DNA of 64,000 nt, taken from an uncultured beta proteobacterium. GTDB taxonomy: Bacteria > Pseudomonadota > Gammaproteobacteria > Burkholderiales > Burkholderiaceae_C. A program made the translations under genes and the position numbers. The stretch lies in NCBI GenBank assembly GCA_903876735.1, contig CAIRAW010000055.1, positions 1 to 64,000 of the forward strand, in the 5' to 3' direction. The number at the start of each line of letters is the position of its first letter. The stretch's first letter is position 1. Below, piece by piece: positions 47,164-55,700 of this stretch. The notes below the pieces were generated by a model. It was given only the letters and a program-made list of their open reading frames with translations, did no database searches and was not told the origin of the DNA.

Positions 47164-47189
47164 TTAAATGCATTTAACATGCATCTTAA
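47164..47189. promoter_or_regulatory. NsrR-like operator between nnrS and nsrR
   Basis: Two near-palindromic arms, AAATGCATTT and ATGCATCTTAA, meet around the AAC centre. Known NsrR sites have AAGATGCATTT-type arms of about 11 bases with a short spacer, and this match is close. The site lies 34 bases from the nnrS start codon and overlaps the -35 region of the likely nsrR promoter (TAAAAT at 47203-47208 as -10). It probably gives NO-sensitive repression of both genes. Confidence 0.8.
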
Positions 47190-47236
47190 ACTGAATTGGG
47201 CCTAAAATCAGCTCAACGCCAATCTGAATGCCCTCG

Positions 47237-47698
47237 ATGCGACTGACCGACTACACCGACTACACCCTGCGCGTCCTGATGTTCTGCGCCCTGCACCCCG
47301 AGCGTTCGGTCACGATCGCCGAACTGGCCGACAGCCACGCCGTCTCAAAGAACCATCTGATGAAGATCGTCAACGATCTGGCGCGTCAGGGCCTGCTGCA
47401 AACCACGCGTGGGCGTGGTGGCGGTCTGCGCCTGCTCAAGCCCGCGTCCGACATTCGCATTGGCGACGTCGTACGCCAGACCGAAACCGACTTCCGTCTC
47501 GTCGAGTGCTTTGACAAGGCGCACGACACTTGCACCCTGACCCCCAACTGCCAGCTCAAGGCGGTATTCGGCAAGGCACTGCAAAGTTACCTGGCCGAAC
47601 TCGACCAGGTGACGCTGGCCGATGTGACGCGCGCCAATCCAGCCGCTCCGGTCAGCGTCACCATCAACATCACAGCCCTGCAGAAAAACCCCACTTAA
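47237..47698 (+). CDS. nsrR: Rrf2-family regulator NsrR (nitric oxide sensor)
   Basis: This is a winged-helix Rrf2 protein with an iron-sulfur cluster. The N-terminal MRLTDYTDYTLRVLMFCALHP is the typical NsrR beginning, so the second ATG is favoured over one three codons earlier. DNA-reading helix: HAVSKNHLMKIVNDLARQGLLQTTRGRGGGLRL. The cluster cysteines are C91, C99 and C105 in VECFDKAHDTCTLTPNCQL, the NsrR spacing in betaproteobacteria. NO destroys the cluster and lifts repression. Divergent from nnrS, its likely target. 153 residues. Confidence 0.93.
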   Translation: MRLTDYTDYTLRVLMFCALHPERSVTIAELADSHAVSKNHLMKIVNDLARQGLLQTTRGRGGGLRLLKPASDIRIGDVVRQTETDFRLVECFDKAHDTCTLTPNCQLKAVFGKALQSYLAELDQVTLADVTRANPAAPVSVTINITALQKNPT

Positions 47699-48552
47699 TC
47701 AAAAGCGGCCGCCAGCACTTCCAGCACCAGGGCATTGGCCGCCTCGCGCGCGGCCGGATTTGGCCCGGCGTGCACACCCTGACCGGGATTGACACCGTTT
47801 GGAATATCCGGCAGCAGTTTGACGGAACCCACCGGGTTGTCGAAATCATGGTAGCTGCCGGGGTAGACCTGCACCTGCGCCGCGATCTTGCGCCCAAGTT
47901 CGACACAAGGCGCCGAAGGCGTCCAGTCGTCCAGCGCGCCGAGCAACATCAGCAGCCGCGTGTTGGCTTGGTAGCCATTTTTCAGTGAAGTGGCGCAACC
48001 GGGATAAAAGGCAATGGCGACACGGGCCTTGACCGGCTGCGCCGCCACCTCGGGCTCGCGGGCATCCGTCGACGCGAGCACGGCGCTGCCGCCGTGCGAC
48101 CAGCCCAACAGCGCCATGCGGGATGCATCAGCCCAGGGCTGCACCGCCACCCAGTTCAGCGTTGCCAGCGCATCGCGCCGACGCTCGCGTTGGTGGATGC
48201 TGCGCTCACCCAACTTCTGCTGACACAGTTGCGTGACGCCGCGCGACGTGAGGCTGTCCGGAAAGACCACGGCATAGCCCTGCCCCACCAGTCTGTCGGC
48301 CATGGCCTGATGGCGCGCGTTGATCAAGCCTTTGCGCGAACCCAGCGTGGCATACAGACCGCCGCAGCCATGCAGTGCCACCACCGTCGCGCGCGGCTTG
48401 TTATCAGGCTGCAAGACCCAGGCCTTGAGGGTGGTTCCGTCCAGGCTGCTCAGGCTGATTTCCTGCGCTTGTGCGGCCTGCGCATTCGAGACGGAAGCGC
48501 TCAGGACCAATGCTGCAAGCCAGGCGCGATGTGACAGCGCTGAATTTGTCAT
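47695..48552 (-). CDS. Secreted dienelactone hydrolase-like alpha/beta hydrolase
   Basis: A signal peptide (LAALVLSASVSNAQA) is followed by an alpha/beta hydrolase fold with the nucleophile serine in MALLGWSHGGSAVLAS. The oxyanion region VVALHGCGGLYATL and the final HDF (SYHDFDNPVG) supply the rest of the triad. At 285 residues it belongs to the dienelactone hydrolase group; the substrate cannot be read. Its ATG falls at the end of a dispersed repeat (48548-48580). Its stop overlaps the convergent nsrR stop. Confidence 0.87.
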   Translation of the reverse strand: MTNSALSHRAWLAALVLSASVSNAQAAQAQEISLSSLDGTTLKAWVLQPDNKPRATVVALHGCGGLYATLGSRKGLINARHQAMADRLVGQGYAVVFPDSLTSRGVTQLCQQKLGERSIHQRERRRDALATLNWVAVQPWADASRMALLGWSHGGSAVLASTDAREPEVAAQPVKARVAIAFYPGCATSLKNGYQANTRLLMLLGALDDWTPSAPCVELGRKIAAQVQVYPGSYHDFDNPVGSVKLLPDIPNGVNPGQGVHAGPNPAAREAANALVLEVLAAAFD

Positions 48553-48580
48553 TGCGAGCCCCGACCCGCAATCCAGATGG
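48548..48580. repeat. Dispersed repeat fragment supplying a start codon
   Basis: GTCATTGCGAGCC and GACCCGCAATCC are ends of the same repeat family seen at 30196 and 62237. The GTCAT end holds, on the minus strand, the ATG of the hydrolase gene. So the gene's start and ribosome-binding region come from repeat DNA. Confidence 0.5.
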
Positions 48581-48587
48581 TCAACAC

Positions 48588-51218
48588 TCAGAGCTTGGCC
48601 GAGACCCAGGCCAGCACACTGTCGAGCGCGGCGCCGAGCTTGGCGGGTTCGGTGCCGCCGGCCATCGCCATGTCGGGTTTGCCGCCGCCCTTGCCACCGA
48701 GTTGCTGCGCGACAAAGTTGACGAGTTCACCGGCCTTGACCTTGCCCACCGTATCAGGCGTGACACCGGCGGCAATCTGCACCTTGTCGCCATCCACACT
48801 GGCGATCACGATGACCGCCGTCTTGAGTTTGTCCTTGAGCTTGTCCATGCTCTCGCGCAGGGTCTTGCTGTCAGCGCCTTCGAGCCGTGCTGCCAGCACC
48901 TTGACGCCATTGACCAGCGTGGCCTGCGTCAGCAACTCATCGCCCTGGCTCGAAGCCAGCTTGCCCTTGAGCGAGGTGACTTCCTTCTCCAGCACTTTCA
49001 TGTGCTCGAGCACGCTGCCGATGCGCTCATTGAGTTCGACCACCGGTGCCTTGAGCGCACCAGCCGCCTGCGTCACCGTGTCTTCGAGGTCCTGCAGGTA
49101 GCGCAACGCATTCTGTCCGGTGACGGCTTCGATGCGGCGCACGCCTGAGGCGACACCGCCCTCGGCCACGATCTTGAACAAGCCGATGTCGCCGCTGCGC
49201 TGCACGTGCGTGCCGCCACAGAGTTCGCGGCTCTCGCCGATGTCGACCACACGCACCGACTCGCCGTATTTTTCGCCGAACAGCATCATGGCGCCGGTCT
49301 GCTGCGCCGCCTCGATGTCCATCACGCGAGCCTGGGCAGCGGCATTGTTCAGAATCTCGGTGTTGACACGGGCCTCGACCTCACGGATCTCGCCATCGCT
49401 CACCGGCGCGTTGTGGGCAAAGTCGAAGCGCGTGCGCTCGGCATTGACCAGGCTGCCCTTTTGCTGCACATGCGTGCCCAGCACTTCGCGCAAGGCCTTG
49501 TGCATCAAATGCGTGACGCTGTGGTTGCGCTGGGTCGCTGCGCGCAAGGCGGCGTCGACATGGGCGGTTACGGTGTCGCCAACTTTGAGGGCTCCGCTGG
49601 CCAGCTTGCCGTGGTGGCCAAAAACGTCGGCCTTGATCTTTTGCGTGTCCTGCACCTCGAACAGCGCGCCGTCGCAGAAGATGGCACCGGAGTCGCCGAC
49701 CTGGCCGCCGCTTTCGCTGTAGAACGGTGTGGCGTCCAGCACCACAACGCCGGCCTCGCCGGCCTTGAGTTCGGCCACTGGTGTCGCGCCGGCATACAAG
49801 GCCACCACTTTGGCGTCCTGTGTCAGGCGCTCGTAGCCGACGAAATCATTGCCCTCGCCGCTGTAATCGAGTGCCTTTTCCATGCGGAACTTGCCAGCCG
49901 CGCGGCCCTGCGCCTTCTGTTTCTCCATGGCGGCGTGAAAGCCGGCTTCATCAACCGAGAGATCGCGCTCGCGGCACACGTCAGCTGACAAATCCAACGG
50001 AAAACCAAAGGTGTCGTGCAGCTTGAAAGCGACATCGCCCGGCAGCACCTTGACGTCGCCCTCGAGCGCAGCGTCCAGAATCTGCATGCCATTTTCAAGC
50101 GTCTCGAAGAAACGTTCTTCTTCCGCTTTGAGCACCTCGATGATGCGCTTCTGATCGGACTTGAGCTTCGGGTAGGCATCGCCCATCAGCGTGACCAGAT
50201 CGGGTACCAGCTTGTGGAAAAACGGCGTCGTCTTGCCCAGCTTGTAGCCGTGGCGGATGGCGCGGCGCACGATGCGGCGCTGCACGTAGCCGCGCCCTTC
50301 GTTCGACGGCACGACGCCATCGCTGACCAGGAAGGCGGTGGCACGGATGTGGTCGGCGATCACTCGCAGGCTCTTGTTGTCCAGATCGGCGCAGCCGGTT
50401 TCGCGCGCTGCGGCTTTGATCAGCGCATCGAAGATGTCGATCTCGTAATTGCTGTGCACATGCTGCAGGATGGCGGCCAGGCGCTCCAGGCCCATGCCGG
50501 TGTCAACGCAGGGCGCGGGCAGCTTGACCAGGCTGCCGTCGGTCTGCATGTCGAACTGCATGAACACGTGGTTCCAGATTTCGATGAAACGGTCGCCGTC
50601 CTCACCCGGACTGCCGGGCGGGCCGCCGGGGATGTGGGCGCCGTGGTCGTAAAAAATCTCCGAACAGGGCCCGCAAGGCCCTGTGTCGGCCATCATCCAG
50701 AAATTATCAGAGGCGTACTTCTTGCCCTTGTTGTCGCCAATGCGGATCACGCGGTCTGCCGGCAGGCCGATCTCCTTCGTCCAGATGTCGTAGGCCTCGT
50801 CGTCGTCCTTGTAGACCGTCACCAGCAGGCGCTCGGCCGGCAGCTTGTAGACCTCGGTCAGCAGTTCCCAACCCCACTTGAGCGATTCGCGCTTGAAGTA
50901 GTCGCCAAAGCTCCAGTTGCCCAGCATTTCGAAGAAGGTGTGGTGGCGCGCCGTGTAGCCGACGTTTTCCAGGTCGTTGTGCTTGCCGCCGGCGCGCAGG
51001 CAGGCCTGCACCGAGGCGGCGCGCACATAAGAGCGCTTGTCGCTGCCCAGAAACACATCCTTGAACTGCACCATGCCCGAATTGGTGAACATCAGCGTCG
51101 GGTCGTTGCCGGGAACCAGCGGGCTCGACGCCACCACGGTATGCCCCTTGGACTCGAAGAAGTCGAGGAATATCTTGCGGATATCGGCGACGCTGGCAGG
51201 GGTGGCAGGTGAATTCAT
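48588..51218 (-). CDS. alaS: Alanyl-tRNA synthetase
   Basis: AlaRS charges tRNA-Ala and edits mischarged serine and glycine. The catalytic core has [48 protein letters not shown] and [25 protein letters not shown]. The editing domain carries HxxxH ([12 protein letters not shown]) and CxxxH ([14 protein letters not shown]). The C-terminal coiled coil and C-Ala domain ([14 protein letters not shown]) end the 876-residue protein. The start MNSPATPAS was chosen over an upstream ATG. Confidence 0.97.
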   Translation of the reverse strand: MNSPATPASVADIRKIFLDFFESKGHTVVASSPLVPGNDPTLMFTNSGMVQFKDVFLGSDKRSYVRAASVQACLRAGGKHNDLENVGYTARHHTFFEMLGNWSFGDYFKRESLKWGWELLTEVYKLPAERLLVTVYKDDDEAYDIWTKEIGLPADRVIRIGDNKGKKYASDNFWMMADTGPCGPCSEIFYDHGAHIPGGPPGSPGEDGDRFIEIWNHVFMQFDMQTDGSLVKLPAPCVDTGMGLERLAAILQHVHSNYEIDIFDALIKAAARETGCADLDNKSLRVIADHIRATAFLVSDGVVPSNEGRGYVQRRIVRRAIRHGYKLGKTTPFFHKLVPDLVTLMGDAYPKLKSDQKRIIEVLKAEEERFFETLENGMQILDAALEGDVKVLPGDVAFKLHDTFGFPLDLSADVCRERDLSVDEAGFHAAMEKQKAQGRAAGKFRMEKALDYSGEGNDFVGYERLTQDAKVVALYAGATPVAELKAGEAGVVVLDATPFYSESGGQVGDSGAIFCDGALFEVQDTQKIKADVFGHHGKLASGALKVGDTVTAHVDAALRAATQRNHSVTHLMHKALREVLGTHVQQKGSLVNAERTRFDFAHNAPVSDGEIREVEARVNTEILNNAAAQARVMDIEAAQQTGAMMLFGEKYGESVRVVDIGESRELCGGTHVQRSGDIGLFKIVAEGGVASGVRRIEAVTGQNALRYLQDLEDTVTQAAGALKAPVVELNERIGSVLEHMKVLEKEVTSLKGKLASSQGDELLTQATLVNGVKVLAARLEGADSKTLRESMDKLKDKLKTAVIVIASVDGDKVQIAAGVTPDTVGKVKAGELVNFVAQQLGGKGGGKPDMAMAGGTEPAKLGAALDSVLAWVSAKL

Positions 51219-51256
51219 GGCGGCAGCAGAGTGGTTGAGCCGCAAATTTTAAGTCA

Positions 51257-52651
51257 TCAGGCCCTTTGCCTTTGTTTCTCCAGGAAGGCAAAGACCTCCG
51301 GATCTTCGCAATAAGCCACATTGAAGCGGAACCAGGAACTGGTCTGCAGATCAGGGCTGAACAGATGGCCAGGCCCGAGCAGGATGTCCTGCTCCGCACC
51401 TTTGTAGGCCAGCTCGCTGGCGTTGGGCAGATCCGGATGGCGTGCCCAGAGGAAGATGCCGGCCTTGGGCTCGGTGAAGATTTCAAACCCGATGTTAAGC
51501 AGGCGCGAGGCCGCGCTTTGATGAGCCTGCGCCAGGCGCTCGCGCACGCCCTTGATGTGTTTGCGCCAGCGCCCGTCGATCAGCGCGCCATGCGCCAGAC
51601 GCTCGCTGAACTCGGACGAGGTCAGGCCCGAGATCATCTTGAGCTGGGCCAGGTCTTCCAGCAGATCGGGCGCCGCCGCGAGATAACCAACCCGGATGTT
51701 GGGCGAGATCGTCTTGGAAAAACTGCTGATGTAGATGACGCGGCGCAACTGGTCCAGACTGGCCAGCGAGGGCCGCGGCTCCGGGTCCAGATCGGCGTAG
51801 ATGTCGTTCTCCACCACCAGAAAATCATGCTTGTCGGCCAACTGCATGACGCGGTGCAGGTGCGAGAGCTGCGCCACCGAGCCGGTCGGGCTTTGCAGGC
51901 GCGGCTGGGTGAAAAAGACCTTGGGCTGCTGCTCGGTCACGAGCCGCTCCAGCGCCACCAGGTCATAGCCGGCCGGCGTGCGCGGCACACCAAACAGGCG
52001 CGCGCCGAGAAAGCGCAAGGAAAACAACAGGTTCGGGTAACCGGGATCGTCCACCAGCACGGCATCGCCCGGGCGCACAAGCCGGCGCGCCACCAGGTCC
52101 ATGGCCTGACTCGAGCCCTGGGTCAGCAGCACCTGCTCGGTGGTGACGGCGATCTCCTGCTCGGCCAGCAACTCGCGCACCAGTTGGCGCAGCGGCGGGT
52201 AACCCTTGGGTTCGCCGTAGCCGCCCAGGTCCACATTCTCGGCCGCCAGCGTGCGCAGGCTGCGCCGCACGCCCTCCTGAAACAACCACTCGCCGGGCAG
52301 CCAGCCGCAGCCCGGCTTCATGCGCAGGGCGCGGTTCTCGAAAATGCGGCGCAGGTACCACATCGAGTCAAAGTTGAAATTCGGGCCGATACCCGGCGCG
52401 CCGGCGTCGGTATGCGGGCGTTGCTTGACGAAAAAGCCCGAATGCGGGCGCGAGGCAAAGTAGCCCTGCGCCACCAGGCGGTCGTAGGCGTCGACCACGG
52501 TAAAAACGCTGACGCCTTTGGCGTGGGCAAACTGCCGGATCGAGGGCGCCTTGGCACCGGCGCGCAACGCGCCTTCGTCGATGACGCGGCGAAAGCCCTC
52601 CACGATCTGCTGGACCAACGGCGTCGAACTGTGAAGATTGAGCGAAAACAA
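51257..52651 (-). CDS. MocR/GabR-type transcriptional regulator
   Basis: An N-terminal GntR winged helix (about 8-75: LVQQIVEGFRRVIDEGALRAGAKAPSIRQFAHAKGVSVFTVVDAYDRL) is joined to an aminotransferase-like PLP domain (about 110-460). The cofactor lysine lies in YISSFSKTISPNIRVGYL. MocR proteins use PLP to sense an amino-compound. Here the divergent neighbour is gabT, so it probably controls GABA or related amine catabolism, as GabR does in Bacillus. 464 residues, normal length. Its own promoter shares the gap with gabT. Confidence 0.92.
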   Translation of the reverse strand: MFSLNLHSSTPLVQQIVEGFRRVIDEGALRAGAKAPSIRQFAHAKGVSVFTVVDAYDRLVAQGYFASRPHSGFFVKQRPHTDAGAPGIGPNFNFDSMWYLRRIFENRALRMKPGCGWLPGEWLFQEGVRRSLRTLAAENVDLGGYGEPKGYPPLRQLVRELLAEQEIAVTTEQVLLTQGSSQAMDLVARRLVRPGDAVLVDDPGYPNLLFSLRFLGARLFGVPRTPAGYDLVALERLVTEQQPKVFFTQPRLQSPTGSVAQLSHLHRVMQLADKHDFLVVENDIYADLDPEPRPSLASLDQLRRVIYISSFSKTISPNIRVGYLAAAPDLLEDLAQLKMISGLTSSEFSERLAHGALIDGRWRKHIKGVRERLAQAHQSAASRLLNIGFEIFTEPKAGIFLWARHPDLPNASELAYKGAEQDILLGPGHLFSPDLQTSSWFRFNVAYCEDPEVFAFLEKQRQRA

Positions 52652-52672
52652 AGGCGTGACCCAAGGGTTTGT

Positions 52673-52757
52673 CTGTACAGGCAGAGCTTACTGCACAGTG
52701 CACCCCAAAAAAAAGCCGGTGTGTATATGGTCGCGATCAGGCATTGGCACTACAGTG
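52673..52757. promoter_or_regulatory. Repeated half-sites in the MocR/gabT divergent gap
   Basis: CTGTACAG (52673-52680) and CTGCACAG (52691-52698) are direct copies with an 18-base period; a third relative, CTACAGTG, is at 52750-52757. MocR/GabR proteins bind direct repeats in gaps like this. The exact motif is not proven. Confidence 0.4.
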
Positions 52758-52798
52758 GCCCGTTCTGCACCCGTTTCAACGACCGACTGGAGTGATTT

Positions 52799-54097
52799 AT
52801 GCACCGCGAACCCGAACTCAAAAATGCCGCCCTGATGGCCCGCCGCCAGGCTGCCATTCCCCGTGGCGTGGGCCAAAGCCACGAAGTCTTCATCGCCCGC
52901 GGCGAAAACGCCGAGGTCTGGGATGTCGAGGGCAAGCGCTACATCGACTTCGCCGGCGGCATCGCTGTCCTCAACACCGGACACCGCCATCCGGCCATCA
53001 TCGCCGCGGTCAAGGCCCAGCTCGACCTCTACACCCACACCTGCTTCCAGGTGCTGGCCTACGAGCCCTACGTCGAACTGGCCGAGCGCATCAACGCCCT
53101 GGCCCCGGGCAACTTCGCCAAGAAGACGATGTTCCTGAGCACCGGCGCTGAAGCGGTGGAGAACGCCGTCAAGATTGCGCGCTCCTATACCAAACGCAGC
53201 GCCGTCATCGCTTTCACCAGCGGCTACCATGGTCGCACCCTGCTGACACTGGGCCTGACCGGCAAGGTCGCACCCTACAAGACCGGCTTCGGCCCGTTCC
53301 CGGGCGAGATTTTCCACGCCCGCTTTCCTGACGCACTGCATGGCGTCAGCGTCGATGATTCGATCGCCTCGGTCGAGTCGCTGTTCAAGAACGACGTCGA
53401 AGCCAGCCGCGTGGCCGCCATCATTGTGGAACCGGTGCAGGGCGAAGGCGGCTTTAACGTCGCGCCGCCCGAATTCCTGCAGCGCCTGCGCGCGCTGTGC
53501 GACCAGCACGGCATCGTCATGATCGCCGACGAGATCCAGACCGGCGCCGGCCGCACCGGAACCTGGTTTGCCGTCGAGCAAAGCGGCGTCGCGCCGGACC
53601 TGATCACCATGGCCAAATCAATGGCCGGCGGTTTCCCGATCTCGGCCGTGGTGGGTCGCGCTGAAGTGATGGACGCACCGGCAGCGGGCGGCCTCGGTGG
53701 CACCTACGCCGGCAGCCCGATGTCGTGCGCAGCCGGCCTGGCCGTGCTCGACATCTTCGAGAAAGAAAACCTGCTGGAGCGCAGCCGCCAATTGGGCGCC
53801 CGCCTGACAGCCAGCCTCAAAACGCTGGCGACGAAGAACCCCTGCATTGTCGATGTGCGCGGCCTCGGTGCCATGGTGGCGATCGAACTCTGCAAGAACG
53901 GCGACCTGCACCAACCCGACGCCGACCTGACCAAACGCCTGTGCGCCGAAGCCACGAAACGCGGACTGATCCTGCTGTCCTGCGGCACCTACGGCAACGT
54001 GGTGCGCATTCTGGTGCCGCTGACCGCCAGCGATGCCCTCGTCGATGAAGGTTTGGCCATCATCGCAGCCTCGCTGACAGCGGCTCAGGCCAGCTGA
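52799..54097 (+). CDS. gabT: 4-aminobutyrate aminotransferase
   Basis: GabT transfers the amino group of GABA to 2-oxoglutarate, giving succinic semialdehyde. The class III signature is clear: GGIAVLNTGHRHPAI, MFLSTGAEAVENAVKIAR, AFTSGYHGRTLLTLGLTG and IADEIQTGAGRTGTWFAVEQSGVAPDLITMAKSMAGGFP with the PLP lysine. The 432 residues match the family. GGAG lies well before the ATG. It is divergent from a MocR regulator and followed by gabD after 109 bases. Confidence 0.95.
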   Translation: MHREPELKNAALMARRQAAIPRGVGQSHEVFIARGENAEVWDVEGKRYIDFAGGIAVLNTGHRHPAIIAAVKAQLDLYTHTCFQVLAYEPYVELAERINALAPGNFAKKTMFLSTGAEAVENAVKIARSYTKRSAVIAFTSGYHGRTLLTLGLTGKVAPYKTGFGPFPGEIFHARFPDALHGVSVDDSIASVESLFKNDVEASRVAAIIVEPVQGEGGFNVAPPEFLQRLRALCDQHGIVMIADEIQTGAGRTGTWFAVEQSGVAPDLITMAKSMAGGFPISAVVGRAEVMDAPAAGGLGGTYAGSPMSCAAGLAVLDIFEKENLLERSRQLGARLTASLKTLATKNPCIVDVRGLGAMVAIELCKNGDLHQPDADLTKRLCAEATKRGLILLSCGTYGNVVRILVPLTASDALVDEGLAIIAASLTAAQAS

Positions 54098-54129
54098 ACA
54101 GCGGGTCAGCCACATTTCGGGCATGCATA

Positions 54130-54153
54130 TTGCATGACGTCACGGTCATGCAA
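54130..54153. promoter_or_regulatory. Perfect 9-bp inverted repeat between gabT and gabD
   Basis: TTGCATGAC (54130-54138) and GTCATGCAA (54145-54153) pair perfectly around six bases. This is the size of a dimeric regulator site or a short terminator stem, but no T-run follows. It lies 53 bases before the gabD ATG. Confidence 0.45.
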
Positions 54154-54206
54154 TCCCAAGCTGTGCCCGGCAACCACCACAAACCAAAAATTTTTCATTG
54201 GATCCC

Positions 54207-55688
54207 ATGACCGCTCGCATTTCTCCCCTGTCCCAGCTCAAAGACCCAAGCCTGCTCAAGACTGACGCACTGATCAAGGGGAAGTGGGTCAAGGGCGCCA
54301 GCCGCTTCGATGTGCTGGACCCGGCTACCGGCATCAAACTGGCCGACGTTGCCAACCTCGGTCCGGCCGATGCTCAGGCCGCGATTGCCGCCGCCAACGC
54401 CGCCTGGCCAGCCTGGCGCACCAAAACCGCCAAAGAGCGCAGCATCATCCTGCGCAAGTGGTTTGACCTGCTGATGGCGAATCAGGACGACCTGGGCCGC
54501 ATCATGACCGCCGAGCAGGGCAAGCCGCTGGCGGAAGCCAAAGGCGAAGTCGCCTACGGCGCCAGCTTTGTCGAGTGGTTTGCCGAAGAAGCCAAGCGCG
54601 TCAACGGCGAAATGCTGCCGCAGTTTGACAACAACCGCCGCCTGCTGGTGATGCGCCAGCCCATCGGCGTCTGCGCCGCCATCACGCCCTGGAACTTCCC
54701 CCTGGCCATGATCACGCGCAAGGTGGCGCCAGCGCTGGCCGCTGGCTGCCCGGTCATCATCAAACCGGCTGAACTCACACCACTGACGGCACTGGCCGCA
54801 GCCGAACTGGCGATCCGCGCCGGCATCCCGGCCGGTGTGCTCAACATGCTCACCGCCGACAGCGAGAACTCGATTGCCATCGGCAAGGTGCTGTGCGCCA
54901 GCGACGTGGTGCGCCACATCAGCTTTACCGGCTCGACCGAAGTCGGGCGCATTCTGATGGCGCAAAGCGCCCCCACCGTCAAGAAACTCTCGCTCGAACT
55001 CGGCGGCAACGCGCCCTTCATCGTGTTTGACGATGCCGACATCGACTCGGCGGTCGAAGGCGCATTTGCCAGCAAGTACCGCAACGCCGGCCAGACCTGC
55101 GTCTGCGCCAACCGTCTCTACGTGCAGGAAGGCGTGTACGAAGAATTCGTCACCCGGTTCGCGGCCAAGGTCAGGACCGCCAAAGTCGGCAACGGCTTTG
55201 ACGATGGTGTCAATCAGGGTCCGCTGATCGAGGAAGCGGCACTGACCAAGGTGCAGCGCCATGTGGACGACGCCGTGGCCAAGGGCGCGCGCGTGCTGGT
55301 CGGCGGCAAGCGTTTGCCGGGCCAGTTCTTCGAGCCCACCGTGGTGGCCGACGCCACGGCAGACATGCTGTGCGCCAAAGAAGAAACCTTTGGCCCGTTT
55401 GCGCCGGTCTTCAAGTTCAGGACCGAGCAGGAAGCCATTGACGCAGCCAACAACACCGAGTTCGGCCTGGCGAGCTACTTCTACACGCGCGATGTCGGAC
55501 GGATTTTTAGGGTCAGCGAGGCGCTGGAGTACGGCATCGTCGGCGCCAACGTCGGCATTGTGGCGGCCGAGCACGTGCCGTTTGGCGGCGTCAAGCAGTC
55601 GGGCCTGGGACGTGAGGGTTCCCACCATGGCATTGACGACTATGTTGAGATCAAATACCTCTGCGTTGGCGATATCCTGCAGAAATAA
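54207..55688 (+). CDS. gabD: Succinate-semialdehyde dehydrogenase (NADP+)
   Basis: GabD oxidises succinic semialdehyde, the GabT product, to succinate for the TCA cycle. Aldehyde dehydrogenase motifs: ITPWNFPLAMITRK, FTGSTEVGRILM, the general-base glutamate in LSLELGGNAPFIVF, and the catalytic cysteine in NAGQTCVCANRLYV. KEETFGPFAPVFKF and GGVKQSGLGREGSHHG follow. The 493-residue length fits. The ATG was chosen over an in-frame TTG three codons upstream. It probably also serves polyamine breakdown in this cluster. Confidence 0.94.
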   Translation: MTARISPLSQLKDPSLLKTDALIKGKWVKGASRFDVLDPATGIKLADVANLGPADAQAAIAAANAAWPAWRTKTAKERSIILRKWFDLLMANQDDLGRIMTAEQGKPLAEAKGEVAYGASFVEWFAEEAKRVNGEMLPQFDNNRRLLVMRQPIGVCAAITPWNFPLAMITRKVAPALAAGCPVIIKPAELTPLTALAAAELAIRAGIPAGVLNMLTADSENSIAIGKVLCASDVVRHISFTGSTEVGRILMAQSAPTVKKLSLELGGNAPFIVFDDADIDSAVEGAFASKYRNAGQTCVCANRLYVQEGVYEEFVTRFAAKVRTAKVGNGFDDGVNQGPLIEEAALTKVQRHVDDAVAKGARVLVGGKRLPGQFFEPTVVADATADMLCAKEETFGPFAPVFKFRTEQEAIDAANNTEFGLASYFYTRDVGRIFRVSEALEYGIVGANVGIVAAEHVPFGGVKQSGLGREGSHHGIDDYVEIKYLCVGDILQK

Positions 55689-55700
55689 CAAGCGAAACCC

